Below the pieces are notes generated by a model. The model was given only the letters and a program-made list of their open reading frames with translations, did no database searches and had not been told where the DNA came from. Source: Anisodus tanguticus (taxonomy: Eukaryota > Streptophyta > Magnoliopsida > Solanales > Solanaceae). From it: a stretch of 64,000 nt of DNA. The position numbers were made by a program, and so were the translations under genes. Below, in pieces: positions 1 to 10,529 of the stretch. Within the stretch, counting starts at the first letter, position 1. Every line of letters starts with the position of its first letter. The stretch spans positions 13,728,970-13,792,969 of the forward strand of contig CM067546.1 of assembly GCA_034509755.1 (NCBI GenBank). Direction: 5' to 3'.

Positions 1-404
1 AATCCGTATACAATCCTTGCTCTAATTATTTGTTCCTCCACATTTCTACCTCTCATAACACCTCATTTCCATCTCCACTAAATTACCTCCATCCGAAACC
101 AAATGCAACTCCACGCAAACACCACCAAACACACCAACGTCCCCATCAAACGTCTCTACCGGACCTTATTGCCTCAGGTTGTTTACGCAACCTTATCTCC
201 ACTAAAATGACAAACCACCACCACCACCCTCTCTAGAAAGACTAGGGGATCACCTCCAACACGCCAACTCACGCTTTTAAGTGAATCCACAAGAAATAGC
301 CTTCAACCACCATACTGCCTACCTTGTTGATAAACCGAAAATCCCATTTTCCTCTCCTACTTTGGGTCAAACCAAATTTCATAGACACCACTTACCAATT
401 CAAA
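1..404. other. Unclassified left flank
   Basis: C- and A-rich sequence with no recognisable protein domain. A short open frame at 30-236 has low-complexity His/Pro/Thr composition and looks fortuitous. The bases just before position 405 may belong to the LTR described next, because that LTR's outer end could not be fixed. Confidence 0.4.
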
Positions 405-952
405 TATCTTTGTACTTACATCATAACTCCTAGCTCCCATTAGGACACAATTAATAAGCCATGTAATAGGGAAGATGATGACAAGGATGAAAAGTCTTCC
501 AAGAGATGACTAGGATGAGAGGTTAAGGACAAGGTTGCAAGGACAAGAATGATGTAGAAGATAAGGCTTCCTAGAAGCCAATTCATGAACCAACTAGTTC
601 ATGAATTTGGCTACTTGAAGACATCAAAATCAGACAAGGGGAAGATCAAGAGTTGGCCGAATTATTCATCAAAGAAAATACAAAAATATGGAATCTTCAA
701 AACATATTCCAAGAAGATGATATTTTTGGAAGAACCAAGATCATACATTCTTCTACATGGGAACCACAAAAGGGTGTGAAATAGATTGGGTTCATCCTTG
801 TCTCCAAGTAAAACCAAAACCTTTCCCATTGTTCCAACAATGGCCGAAAGTTCCTTGATCACCAAGTAAACCCGAACCCTTCCCCGTTTGTCCCCACCTA
901 GGCCGTGTAGTTTGTGTCTTTTATTATTCTTCTAGAAAGGTCCATGTGTTAC

Positions 953-960
953 TATAAATA
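953..960 (+). promoter_or_regulatory. Candidate LTR TATA box
   Basis: TATAAATA stands in the middle of the probable solo LTR, about 90 bases before the tandem-repeat section. It is a good match to a plant TATA box and sits where an LTR promoter would be expected. No transcript evidence is available. Confidence 0.4.
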
Positions 961-1089
961 GGACCCTTAGGATATTGTAAATTTCAGAGTTGATGAATAG
1001 AAAAACTTGAGTTTTACTCAATTCCTAAGTTATTCAACTTGTATGTTGTCTATCTTACTTGGTCCTTGTGTGGGCCTTCGGTTCTTATG

Positions 1090-1275
1090 TAAACCAACCC
1101 CTTAGTGTAAGTTGAACCTAGGACTTTTGTGACCTAGTTAAACCAAGCTAAGGTCCCTTCAGTATAAGTCTTAATTAGGACTTGTGTGACCTAATCAAAC
1201 CCAAGCTTAAGGAACCCCTTTAGTGCAAGTGGACGTTAGAACTTGTGTGATCCAACAAAACCCAAGCCTAGGGTC
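1090..1275 (+). repeat. Three diverged tandem units of about 60 bp in the solo LTR
   Basis: The phrase 'ccctttagtgcaagt', then 'ggacttgtgtgacctaa' and 'aaacccaagc', occurs three times in a row, starting near 1,098, 1,155 and 1,215. It is the counterpart of the GGTCC-type tandem array in the LTRs of the 3,884 element and supports the family assignment. Confidence 0.7.
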
Positions 1276-1377
1276 TATCTTAAGGTTACCGCCACCCTCA
1301 CTTGTCTTGTTCACGGTCTTGTACTTAGCAACCTCAGTCTAGACCTTTTCAATTGGCAAAACTCATTTTAGGTATCA

Positions 1378-1429
1378 ACTCGAGCATTAAAACCCTTGTG
1401 TCTACTCGAGCATTAAAACCCTTGTGTCT
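1378..1429 (+). repeat. Perfect 26-bp tandem duplication
   Basis: A 26-base unit beginning 'actcgagcattaaaaccc' is present twice without mismatch at 1,378-1,403 and 1,404-1,429. The lack of any difference implies a recent slippage event inside an otherwise diverged LTR. Confidence 0.9.
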
Positions 1430-1923
1430 CTATCCTTGGTATATCGACCGTCCATCGCTTGGTTTGTACTCGGGTTTGCACCTAGCATCTCGTGTTCATT
1501 CCTTGATAAAACACTTAATTATTTCCACTACCATATTCCACAATATCCCTAAACTCCACATAACAGGTCACCACCTGAAACAGTCCACAAATACCCATCC
1601 AATCCCTACAACACCAAACAGTCCACAAAACACCTTTTACCGATAACCTCACTCTTCTAGCTAGTTGTCGTCACCTTGCCACCACCCAACTACCAAACCC
1701 CGACCATCAATACAACCCTTCACGTGTCTAGAACACCTCCAAAAAATTCATTAACCCAACTTCTCCCTAAACTACCTATCCAAGTCTCACAATACCCCAC
1801 TTTCCGACAGAAACTAAGAACCCGAGAACCCCAACTTTGAGTCATTTTTCATGTCAACCCGTGTTCAACCAAACTCGACCAACTTACCCACTTACCCACT
1901 TACACCCATCCTTATATACATCA

Positions 1924-3878
1924 AGTTTAATAAAATACCAAAAGTTCTTTACATAATATACACACGTAAACCCGGCCCTAAATGAACAAATCTGACTAAA
2001 AAATAAGTGCTCAATTTTCTAAATCATCGATAGTCACCCGAACATATTCAAAGAGAACTGATAGGCTTTCCATAACATGTGGTGACCTCTTAAGTCTCTT
2101 TTATTGTGAATAAAAAAACATGTGTCGTCACCCGCACTTCCAAGGTTGGATTCCATCCAAATCATTCACTTAGTACCGAAGAACTATACTTTATGATTGT
2201 AATCTTCATGTTTCACAACTTACACCTGGTACACAAATCTAATAGAACCCCATGAACCATAAACACATCAAATCTTCTTTGTACTTTTTTGTAAGTCGAC
2301 AACAACTCTGAATATTTTGAAACAAGCCTACGACCTCATTTACTACACCTCCACCCATCGAGTCTCTAACAGTGTAACCTCACTACCCTTTATCAATCCA
2401 GACAGTATCAAATTCCGCAACCCTCATTCCTTACCAATATCTAACATATCAGCCATATGATCCCTGCTCATTACATTGTGCAATTACTTGCAAGTCCTTA
2501 ATCCTTAAAATACTCACCCATGCTATTAATCAATAATGTTTCAACATAGTCTACCACATGTCGCCAACTACGAACATGATGGAACATTCATCCTAGCACT
2601 TAGTCAATTATCATAAACCTACTCCCCGAGCGTATTAGCCAATTTCACTCGATCTGAAAAATGCGCTAATGACGCCAAAACAATCCACACCTAACCTAAA
2701 AATGTCATTATTTCCAATCCGAATCCTCCCCTATCTCGAAGGGACACTTCACTCATCCCAAATTATCTCAACCACAAATTTATCGAATCCTTAAATTTCC
2801 ACATTTACTTTCAATCAAATTCCCCACTAATAACCGATCATTATTCAAACCTATCCCAAAGTGTGATGAATTATCATAGGCCTCATAAAACCACAAACCA
2901 ATCCTGAAAATAGTAGAACATTGCATACCCATCACAGATAGTTTACCTCGCCTAACTCAAACCTTAAAACTAGAAGCTCCTCCCAAATCCGGCACATTCC
3001 ATGTACTATCTTTTCATAAATTTCCTCGACTAGAAAAAGTATAGGATCCACTATGGTTACTCTGACAAACAATCATTTAGTACTCATGCGATAACCCAAA
3101 CCATTACTGATATGTTCCATAAATATCTCCATTGACCATTACATTGTTCGTGAGTTATATTTTTTTTGCGAAGAACCAACCCTTACCTTATTTTTCCAAC
3201 CATAACACATCCAGCTAACCGTGCATTTTTTTACCGTCATTTGGTTAACTCCAAAGTCATTATACTTGTAATTATAGAACCTTCTCAAGTATTAACCATA
3301 TACATATCATGCCCACAACTCTTATCTAAGAACTAGGTGCAACACTCGGTAATTCCTAAGATAGAACTTCACACTTGTCCAACAGTAGAGAATCATTCCC
3401 ATTAGTCGATCACTAGATCCCATTAGCCAATGATGTAGTCCAACATACCAACTCATATATGATCCCTTACACTCACTTCGCACTAATAACTGCAAAACAA
3501 CTATCAAATCAACAACATCGTGGTTTCAATAATTCCCTTCTATCAATAACTTCGAAACTCTAAGTGATCCTACGAACACCCTCTTTAGGTGATAAAAAGC
3601 GACTATCTATTCCCTTAAGCTTCACACATAACAAGTAACATTGCCACCTGATCTCAAACGTATAGTCATTCCCTGAAAGGACCCACAACCACTAGTTCTT
3701 ACTCTGCCACTACAATTTTGTCAAGTCGAAGCCAAGCTAAATTTATCATACCTTATACGACATCCACCCTCGTACACCTTGAAACTTATCCTAACGAGCA
3801 TGTCAGATACCAATGTTTCCATTCTTATAGCAGGAGACTATCCATCCACTTACTCTTTCTCGCTTTTCTGTATTCCTA
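1924..3878. other. Unclassified intergenic DNA
   Basis: About 2 kb rich in C, T and A on the plus strand, with stops in all frames and only short fortuitous frames (for example 3,322-3,507 minus and 3,718-3,903 plus). I recognise no motif of gag, pol, LINE or a host gene. It is one flank of the gypsy insertion at 3,884; the other flank resumes at 9,427. Confidence 0.5.
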
Positions 3879-3883
3879 TTTCT

Positions 3884-5136
3884 TGATGGAAAGAAGGTCG
3901 TGAACTTATGTTTCCAACATGAGTCGTGAGGTGATTTTCTAGGAGTGCCAAAGATTTCCAACCACCCTATGGTGACATGCTTAATGTGAAGTGGAGTTAA
4001 AGACAAGACTTGAAGATCCAAGAAGGAAATATTTTTTTGGCTTTTATGTAAGTCTTGACCGAGACCACATTTTAGCTTATTTTAATTCCTAGCTTAATTA
4101 CTAGATCTCTTTATAGCTAAATTACTATGCCATGTAATAAGATAAGATGACCAAGCTGAAAATCATCTAGAATGAGAATCTCCCAACGTTTCCCAATGAG
4201 GTAATTCATGAAGTGCTAGTTCATTCACTTAACCACATGGATGACACGAAAGGGTGTCCTAGAGAACATGAAGAGTTGGGTCTTTTACCTTCTCCAAAAT
4301 CAGCCAAACCTCTCCCCCTTTCCCATTTGGCCAAGATGCATTTTTATGTCTATCTAGTTACCTTTCTAGAAAGTTTAGAACAAGTATAATTAGGGGATGT
4401 AGTTGATTAAAGGAGACATTGAATTTTTATGAAATACATTTAATTTTCTCAAACTTTTCTAAGTTATTCAACTTTTTTGTTGTGATCTTAGTTGGTCCTT
4501 TTGTAGTCCAAACCTTGGTCCTTTTGTGGTCTAACCCTCGGTCCTTTTATGGTCCAACCTTTGGTCCTTTTGTGGTCCAAACCCTAGGTGTAAGTCTAGT
4601 TATAAATTTTGTGATCTCACTATACCCAAGCCAAGGTTCTATCCGGTTACTTTATCATAAACACATTAGAAGGTCATCTCGACCTACATCACCAAACCCG
4701 CACCCGAACTTGTCTATCATTTTCATGCCCAATTATTGTCCAAACTTCCTAATCCCTTTCACCCCAATACACTACAACACTTTCCCAACCTACACCAAAA
4801 CGTTTGTTAACCAACTCCTCCCAAAAACACCTGAAAACCCAACCAACTACTCCACCGTCCTCACCAGATTCAACCTTCGTACCTTGCTGTCTCGACCAGT
4901 TTTCGCCACCTTACCACCATCCAACTACCCATATAACCTTCAATGTGTCTAGTTCATCCTCTCCAAACGCCTTAGCCCCAAACCACGTAAGGGCACCCGT
5001 ACACCTCCCACAAATCTAAACTGTCCGAAAACCGTCATATTCCACCAACCTCCATTTGACTTTCATATTTGTGTCCGCCCAACCCCAAACCAACTCCGAC
5101 CAACCTAACCATACAATCCCCTCATTATATACATCA
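3884..5136 (+). repeat. 5' LTR of the gypsy element
   Basis: 1,253 bases, starting TG and ending CA, aligned along its whole length with 8,213-9,421. It is preceded by the duplicated target TTTCT. The LTR contains the GGTCC-type tandem array and a C-rich 3' third. Right and left LTRs differ by scattered substitutions and small indels, including a short 'gagtggagtgtg' duplication in the right copy near 8,318, so the insertion is not recent. Confidence 0.92.
4491..4585 (+). repeat. Four tandem units of about 24 bp in the 5' LTR
   Basis: Units of the form 'ttggtccttttgtggtccaa' follow one another with small changes. Each unit holds an internal palindromic pair, GGTCC ... GGTCC/GGACC in context. 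The matching array in the 3' LTR is at 8,764-8,857, so it was present at insertion. Confidence 0.88.
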
Positions 5137-5145
5137 ATCAGAGTC
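5137..5145 (+). promoter_or_regulatory. Primer binding site remnant
   Basis: ATCAGAGTC directly follows the CA end of the 5' LTR. It matches the core of the sequence complementary to initiator-methionine tRNA (TGGTATCAGAGC) used by most plant LTR retrotransposons, with the first bases lost or changed. Confidence 0.65.
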
Positions 5146-5200
5146 CGGTCCGGCTTTCCCGTCCGGCTTTCCCGTCCCACGCCTTAACACTATAGCTAAC

Positions 5201-6075
5201 ATAAATGAAGAACTTCAGAGTATCATAAGTGACATTTTGGCAGAACAAGCGCAAATCTTGAGAAGAGAATTTGTGGGGATGATTAATGATGCCGAGTTCG
5301 GAGAGGATGTTGCACAAAACAACCCGAGGCATGAAAGGGAAGATGTCCAAGAGAACCCGAGGCTTGAAAGGGAAGATGACCGATTTTTTCTTCCACCATT
5401 TGAAGGAAATATGGACCCAGAAGAGTTTCTTGAATGGTTAAGGGCCATTTAGAGGCTTTTATAATACAAGAAATATGATGACCACAAGTTTTTAAGGTTG
5501 GTACATTGAAGTTGAAGGAATTCTCTTTTGTGTGGTATGAAAACCTCAAAACAAGCCGGAGGAGGAATGGGAAAACCAAGATTGAATCTTGGGACAAACT
5601 AAAGAAATATTTGAAGAAGAAGTTCTTTCCAAGGGAGTATGAACAAGACCTATACCTAAGTCAAGGAATTCTTAAAGTTGAGGAATACGTTCGAGAGTTC
5701 GAGAAAGTCACCATGCTTTGTGACTTAGATGAAAAGAAGGCTCAAAGGATTGCACGATTCATTGGAGGCTTGAACGTGGCGATTCAAGAGAAGGTCAAAG
5801 TTGCAACACACAACACATTTGAAGACGTATGACACTTAGCACTAAATTTTGAAAAACAACAAAACAAAGTTACCTCAAAATCCTATGTAAAGCCCACTAA
5901 TGTTAAAGAAAAGGGCAGTACCTCTTTTACTAACCCATTGTATAGCCAAGAAAGTTAGAAAAAGATAAAGGAAAGAAAGTAGAGGCTATAAAGAGGTAGA
6001 TAGAAGTAGAAAAATGTGTTTTAAATGTAAAGGATTATGACACTTTGCAAATAAATGTCCTAACCCTCGGGTAAT
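5201..6075 (+). pseudogene. gag: Ty3/gypsy gag, frameshifted, with CCHC zinc knuckle
   Basis: The Gag protein would form the element's particle and bind its RNA. The reading starts in one frame with a segment ending FEGNMDPEEFLEWLRAI, then a stop and frame change, then the conserved core 'KLKEFSFVWYENLK ... WDKLKKYLKKKFFPREYEQ ... VEEYVREFEKV' at 5,506-5,832, which is classic retrotransposon gag. At 6,017-6,058 the zinc knuckle keeps its C-x2-C-x4-H-x4-C spacing, but the residue just before His is a TGA stop. A stop also follows 'EDV' at 5,832. Gag is therefore in at least three pieces. Confidence 0.88.
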
Positions 6076-6245
6076 GACTATCGAAGAGTATCAATATTGT
6101 GGGGATCCTTTGTTATTGAAGAACCCAAAGTCAAGGAGGTCCTAGAGGAAGATGTTGATCTTGCGGAAGAGGGTGAAAGTTTAGTACTCCGACGTATGTT
6201 AAGTGTTAAACTTGAAGAACAGGAGGAGACACAAAGAGAGTAACT

Positions 6246-6552
6246 ATTTTACACTCGATGCAAGGTAAATGACAAGGTTTGTAATATGATCATTGATAAA
6301 GAAAGTTGTACCAATGCGGCCTCCGTGGAAATGGTGGAAAAATTGAAGTTGCCTACCCGCAGCCGTCCTAAACCATATTCTCTCCAATGGTTGAACAAAG
6401 ACAAAGGGCTAAAGGTAATGAAACAAGCTCTTGTTAGTTTTTGAGTTGGTAAGTATGAAGAAAAAATATGGTGTGACATCCTACCTATGGATTTTTGTCA
6501 TATTTTATTAGGTCGACCATGACAATTTGATAGGAAAGCCCAACATGATGGA
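6246..6552 (+). pseudogene. pol: Ty3/gypsy aspartic protease remnant
   Basis: This is the retropepsin-like segment between gag and reverse transcriptase. The active-site stretch reads MIIDKESCTNAAS, where intact relatives have a D-G-G/S type motif after the two isoleucines, so the catalytic turn is altered. The downstream landmark 'CDILPMDFCHILLGRP' is followed by a stop and then 'QFDRKAQHDG', a very typical end of the protease region in this group. Another stop (TGA) lies in 'LVSF*VGKYEE'. The assignment rests on these landmarks and on position. Confidence 0.82.
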
Positions 6553-6597
6553 GAAAAAAATATCTATTCTTTTCAAAAGGATGACAAGAAGGTTCGG

Positions 6598-7982
6598 TTG
6601 ATACCATTGTCACCTAGTGAGGTGATGCAAATGAAGATCCATAATGCCAAGAATCGCAAGGAAAAGTATGAGGTCGTCTTGCTTAATGCATCGGAGATAG
6701 AAGAGGAGTTGAAGAAGAGGAGTCCTATATATGCATTGGTGTGCAAGGATAAGAAGAGTCTTGTGGGAGATACGGTTGAAGATGCCGACTGGAAAGAACT
6801 CTTGAAGAAATTTGAAGATGTATTTTCGGATGATCTTGCACCCAGATTACCACCAATCAGCGGTATTGAACATGCTATTGATTTTATTCGAGAAAGTTCA
6901 TTCCCTAATCGTCCAGCCTATCGATGCAATCCGGAAGAGGCTAAGGAGTTGCAAAGATAAGTGCAAGAATTACTACACAAAGGCTTTGTCCGAGAGAGCC
7001 TTAGTCCCTATGCGGTACCCGCCTTGTTGGTGCCAAAGAAAGATGGGACTTAGCACATGTGTATTGATAGCCGAACGGTCAATAACATCACCGTGAAGTA
7101 CAGGTTTTCTATTCCGAGATTGGATGATCTTTTGGATGAATTGAGTGGGGCCACTCCAAGATAGATTTGAGGAGTGGATGCCATCAAATGAGGATAGGAG
7201 AGGGAAATGAATGGAAGATGACTTTCAAGACCAAGTATGGTTTGTACGAATGGCTTGTGATTCCATTTGGATTGTGTAATGCTCTAAGATCTTTCATGAT
7301 GCCCATGCACGAGGTACTACGACCATTCATGGATAAATTTGATGTCGTTTACTTAGATGATATCTTAATTTATAGTAAAGATAGGGAATCTCACTTGTCG
7401 CATTTAGAAGCTTTATTTGAGAAGTTAGGAGATGTAAAGTTGTATGGCAAGTTAGAGAAGTTTGCTTTTATGATTACTAGTATCCCATTCTTAGGATACA
7501 TAGTATCATCCTAGGGCATTCATGTGGATCCATCCAAGGTGGAAGCTATCCGGAGTTGGCCCGAGCCTACAAATGTAAGTGAGGTAAGAAGTTTTAATGG
7601 TTTGGCTTCATTATATCATCGTTTCATTCGAGATTTTAGTACCCTTGCTGCCCCTATGACTGAACTAATGAAAAAGGTAAGTTTAAATGGTCCCAAGGAG
7701 CACAAATAGGTTTTGAAACCTTGAAGGGAAGGTTATGTGAAGCACCGGTTCTAGCTATTCCAAACTTTGAGAAAATATTTGAAGTTGAATGTGATGCTAG
7801 TGGGGTTCGTGTTTGTGCCATCTTGATTCAAGAAAAACGACGCATTGCTTTCTTTAGTTAAAAATTAGGCGGTGACCGGCTCAATTATTCTACTTATGAC
7901 AAGGAATTTTATATTGTGAGATCCTTGGTCCAATGAGAACATTATTTGAGGCCGAAAACTTTTGTCTTGTATTCGGATCATT
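6598..7982 (+). pseudogene. pol: Ty3/gypsy reverse transcriptase and start of RNase H
   Basis: The reverse transcriptase would copy element RNA to DNA. Seen in order: an N-terminal linker 'DADWKELLKKFEDVFSDDL', the proline-rich 'ERAxRxNPEEAKEL' type region, then after a frame change 'VPKKDGT', 'GCHQMRIGEGNEWKMTF', the substrate-binding 'GLYEWLVIPFGLCNAL', and the catalytic YLDD at 7,350-7,361, intact. The connection domain 'VDPSKVEAIRSWPEP' follows, then RNase H begins with 'FEVECDASG' near 7,786 and stops after the YSDH motif near 7,982. Stops occur near 6,958, 7,513 and 7,710, and at least one frameshift separates the N-terminal part from the catalytic part. The rest of RNase H is deleted. 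Confidence 0.92.
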
Positions 7983-8190
7983 TGTTTTTGCTACACTTAA
8001 GGAAGGAAAGATTTCCCAACATAAGAAAGAACAAGCTAATGTTGTGGGCGGATGGTCCTTTCAAGATATTGGCCACGTTCGGGGAAAGCGCCTACAAGGT
8101 GGAACTTCGGACTAATATGGAGGTATTAGTTCAATGTTTAATGTTGGAGACTTATCACCATACATAGATGATGAGAATTTGAGGGCAAAT
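7983..8190 (+). pseudogene. pol: Integrase C-terminal tail joined in frame to RNase H
   Basis: The reading passes without a stop from the RNase H motif YSDH into 'LLHLRKERFPNIRKNKLM' and 'DGPFKILATFGESAYKVEL', the DNA-binding tail of a gypsy integrase. The tail ends with 'LSPYID' in another frame near 8,165. The H2C2 finger and the whole D-D-E catalytic core are missing, so the deletion ran from mid RNase H to the integrase tail and happened to preserve frame. No chromodomain is visible before the polypurine tract. Confidence 0.85.
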
Positions 8191-8196
8191 TATGTT

Positions 8197-8210
8197 AAAG
8201 AAGATGGGAG
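8197..8210 (+). promoter_or_regulatory. Polypurine tract
   Basis: AAAGAAGATGGGAG lies two bases before the TG of the 3' LTR, the expected place for the plus-strand priming site. Confidence 0.75.
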
Positions 8211-8212
8211 TA

Positions 8213-9421
8213 TGATGAAAAGGAAGGTTGTGAACTTAAGTTTCCAACATGAGCCGCGAGGTGATTTGCTAAGAGTGCCAAAGATTTCCAACAGTTCTAT
8301 GGTGAGATTCTTAATGTGGAGTGGAGTGTGGAGTGGAGTTGAAGACAAGACTTGAAGATCCAAGAAAGAAACATTTTTTCGGCTTTTATGTAGGTCTTGG
8401 TTGAGACCACCTTTTATCTTGTTTTAATTCCTAGCTTAATTACTAGATCTCCTTATAGCTTAATTACTATGCCATGTAATAATATAAGATGACCAAGTTG
8501 AGAACCATCTACATGAAGAAGCTTCCACGTTCCCCAATGAGGTAATTCATGAAGTAGCTAGTTCATGCACTTATCTACATGGATGACACGAAAGTGTGGC
8601 CTAGAGAACATGAAGAGTTGGGACTTTTCCCTTCTCCCAAATCGTCCGAACCTCTCTGCCTTTCCCATTCGGCCTAGATTAAGGAGACATTGAATTTTTA
8701 TGAAATATATTTGAGTTTTCCCCAACTTTTCTTAGTTATTCAACTTTTGTGTTGTTATCTTAGTTGGTCCTTTTGTGGTCCAAACCTTAGTCCTTTTGTG
8801 GTCCAACCCTCGGTCCTTTTGTGGTCCAACCCATGGTCCTTTTATGGTCCAAACCCTAGTTGTAAGTCTAGTTAGAACTTTTGTGATCTAACTATACCGA
8901 AGCCAAGTTTCTATCCGGTTACTTTGTCATAAACACCTTAGAAGGTCATCTCGTCCTACTTCACTTTACCCACACCCGAACTTATCTATCAATTTCGTGC
9001 CCAATCATTATCCAAACTGCCTAATCCCTTTCACCCCAATACACTACAACACTTCTCCAACCTACACCAAAAAGGTTGTTAACCAACTCCTCCAAAAACA
9101 CCAAAAAACCCAACCAACTACTCCACCGTCCTCACCGGGTTCAACCTTCGTACCTTTCTATTCCAACCAGTTTCGGCCATCTTACCACCATCCAACCATA
9201 AAATACCAACTGCCAACATAACCTATAATGCATCTAGTTCATCCTCTCCAAACATCTTAGCCCCAAACCACGTAAGGGCACCTGTACACCTCTCACAAAC
9301 CTAAATTGTTCGGAAACCATCCTATTCCATCAACCTCCATTTGACTCCCATATTTGTGTCCGCTCAGCCCCAAACCAACTCCGACCAACCTAACCATACA
9401 ATCCCCTCCTTATATACATCA
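8213..9421 (+). repeat. 3' LTR of the gypsy element
   Basis: 1,209 bases, TG to CA, matching 3,884-5,136. It is followed directly by the target duplication TTTCT (9,422-9,426). It carries the same tandem GGTCC-type array (8,764-8,857). Confidence 0.92.
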
Positions 9422-9426
9422 TTTCT

Positions 9427-9812
9427 ACTTTTCCAAGATATCACCGAATTGAGGGGTCTCTAAACATAACCCCAAATTAATTGCACCTTCAAATTATAGC
9501 TGAAGATTAAACTTGGTCACGCATCTATATCATGGTAACATATCTCACACCCTACCGTGCGACACCATATCAAACCCATCACGCACAAATCTAAGAGCAT
9601 TTTACCACTATCGGTGATAGAATAAGAAGAAGAAGTTTCAGATACCAATTTTATTAATCTTAGCACGAAGGGAATTAAGAAAGCAAAGTTTCCTAAAAGT
9701 CCCATAACCTCTCAAAGATAAGTACGGACGTCTCCGCACAGAATCTATGAGACTATACTAGACATTGCTCTTGTATTTAAGAATATTTAACCTAAAGCTC
9801 TAATACAAACTT
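9427..9812 (-). mobile_element. Leader and primer binding site of a minus-strand gypsy fragment
   Basis: The segment just left of the LTR at 9,813 contains 'gctctaatacaaa' (9,797-9,809), whose reverse complement resembles the tRNA-Met primer site TTGGTATCAGAGC. Its next 100 bases match 21,390-21,484 ('gtacggacgtct', 'actatactagacattgctcttgta'). It is the 5' leader of the same family reading leftward. The part beyond about 9,600 is unrecognised. No gag motif is readable. Confidence 0.6.
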
Positions 9813-10405
9813 TGTCACAACCCCTTTTAGGAATTGTGGAGGCACCTACACTTCCCACAATAGGGAACCACTCCCAACTCCTTTAACATGATATAATAAA
9901 TAATTCGGAAAATATAACACAATACATAAACAATTGTCGATCATAATATAAAATGCGGAAATATAAGTCCGAGAATCATAATGCATCCCCTAAAGATCTA
10001 GTCAATAACACAAGACTATAAATCGAATACAAAGTCTAAATAAAGACAACATAGGCCAAACGCCTAAACAACATAGTCTAGATGTATGAACATGTCTCTC
10101 GGATAAATAAAGAAAGGAAAGGGATAAGAGCATCCTAGGATATGCCGGAAGCTAAAATCCTCACCCTGAATACTGGAAGTAAACCGCCTCGGACTCGACT
10201 CGAGGTCCCGAACTAGTATAAGGATTAGTATCTACATCCAAAAAGAATACAACAAGTGTAGCATGAGTACACAACGTACCCCCATTGGCATCATAGGCCA
10301 ACAACGATGCAAGATATGCAAAAAGAGATAAATATCAATTTGACACCAAGTAATCCTATACTTAGATAGTTCAACAATCCATGTATGTCACATTGTCCAC
10401 ATAAA
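9813..10405 (-). repeat. Truncated gypsy LTR, minus orientation
   Basis: It starts TGTCACAACC next to the primer site and aligns with 11,571-12,175 through 'ggtgg..cctacac', 'ccactcccaactcctttaacatgatata', 'catgtctctcggataaataaag', 'gtagcatgagtacacaacgtaccccc' and 'gttcaacaatccatgta'. Similarity stops near 10,405, where LINE sequence begins, so only the 3' end of an LTR is present. Confidence 0.8.
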
Positions 10406-10529
10406 GTCACATTATCTCTATCTTGCTTCCAATATCCTTGCTTTATCCACCCAAAACTCTGCACAATTTACTAGTGTAAGGAAAGGAATAGCGATGGATT
10501 CCTATAGAGCATCCAGGAAAAAGCAGATT

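Larger units (their letters stand above)
405..1923 (+). mobile_element. Probable solo LTR, Ty3/gypsy, divergent relative of the 3,884 element
   Basis: Blocks in the same order as the LTRs at 3,884-5,136 and 8,213-9,421 can be seen: a 'catgtaata..aagatgatgac' block near 460, a 'Tggtccttgtgtg' block near 1,060, a 'cgtgtctag' block near 1,725, and the same terminal 'cttatatacatca' at 1,911-1,923. No gag or pol follows, so this is probably a solo LTR or a truncated one. The right end at 1,923 (CA) is well supported by alignment to the other LTR ends. The left end is uncertain, because no convincing TG start with a matching 5-bp duplication of 'agttt' was found upstream. Orientation follows the complete element. 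Confidence 0.6.
3884..9421 (+). mobile_element. Complete but inactive Ty3/gypsy LTR retrotransposon (5.5 kb)
   Basis: Two similar LTRs (3,884-5,136 and 8,213-9,421), both starting TGATG and ending ATCA, enclose gag, protease, reverse transcriptase, part of RNase H and the integrase tail in the order typical of Ty3/gypsy. The element is bordered by a perfect 5-bp target duplication, TTTCT, at 3,879-3,883 and 9,422-9,426. A primer-binding-site remnant follows the left LTR and a polypurine tract precedes the right one. A large internal deletion removes most of RNase H and integrase, and frameshifts and stops run throughout, so the copy cannot move on its own. The integrase tail next to RNase H suggests a chromovirus-like lineage, but no chromodomain is kept. 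Confidence 0.92.

Noticed and set aside
4419..4952. A 177-codon plus frame in the 5' LTR
   Set aside because: It spans the GGTCC tandem array and the C-rich LTR end and is not kept in the 3' LTR. It has no domain.
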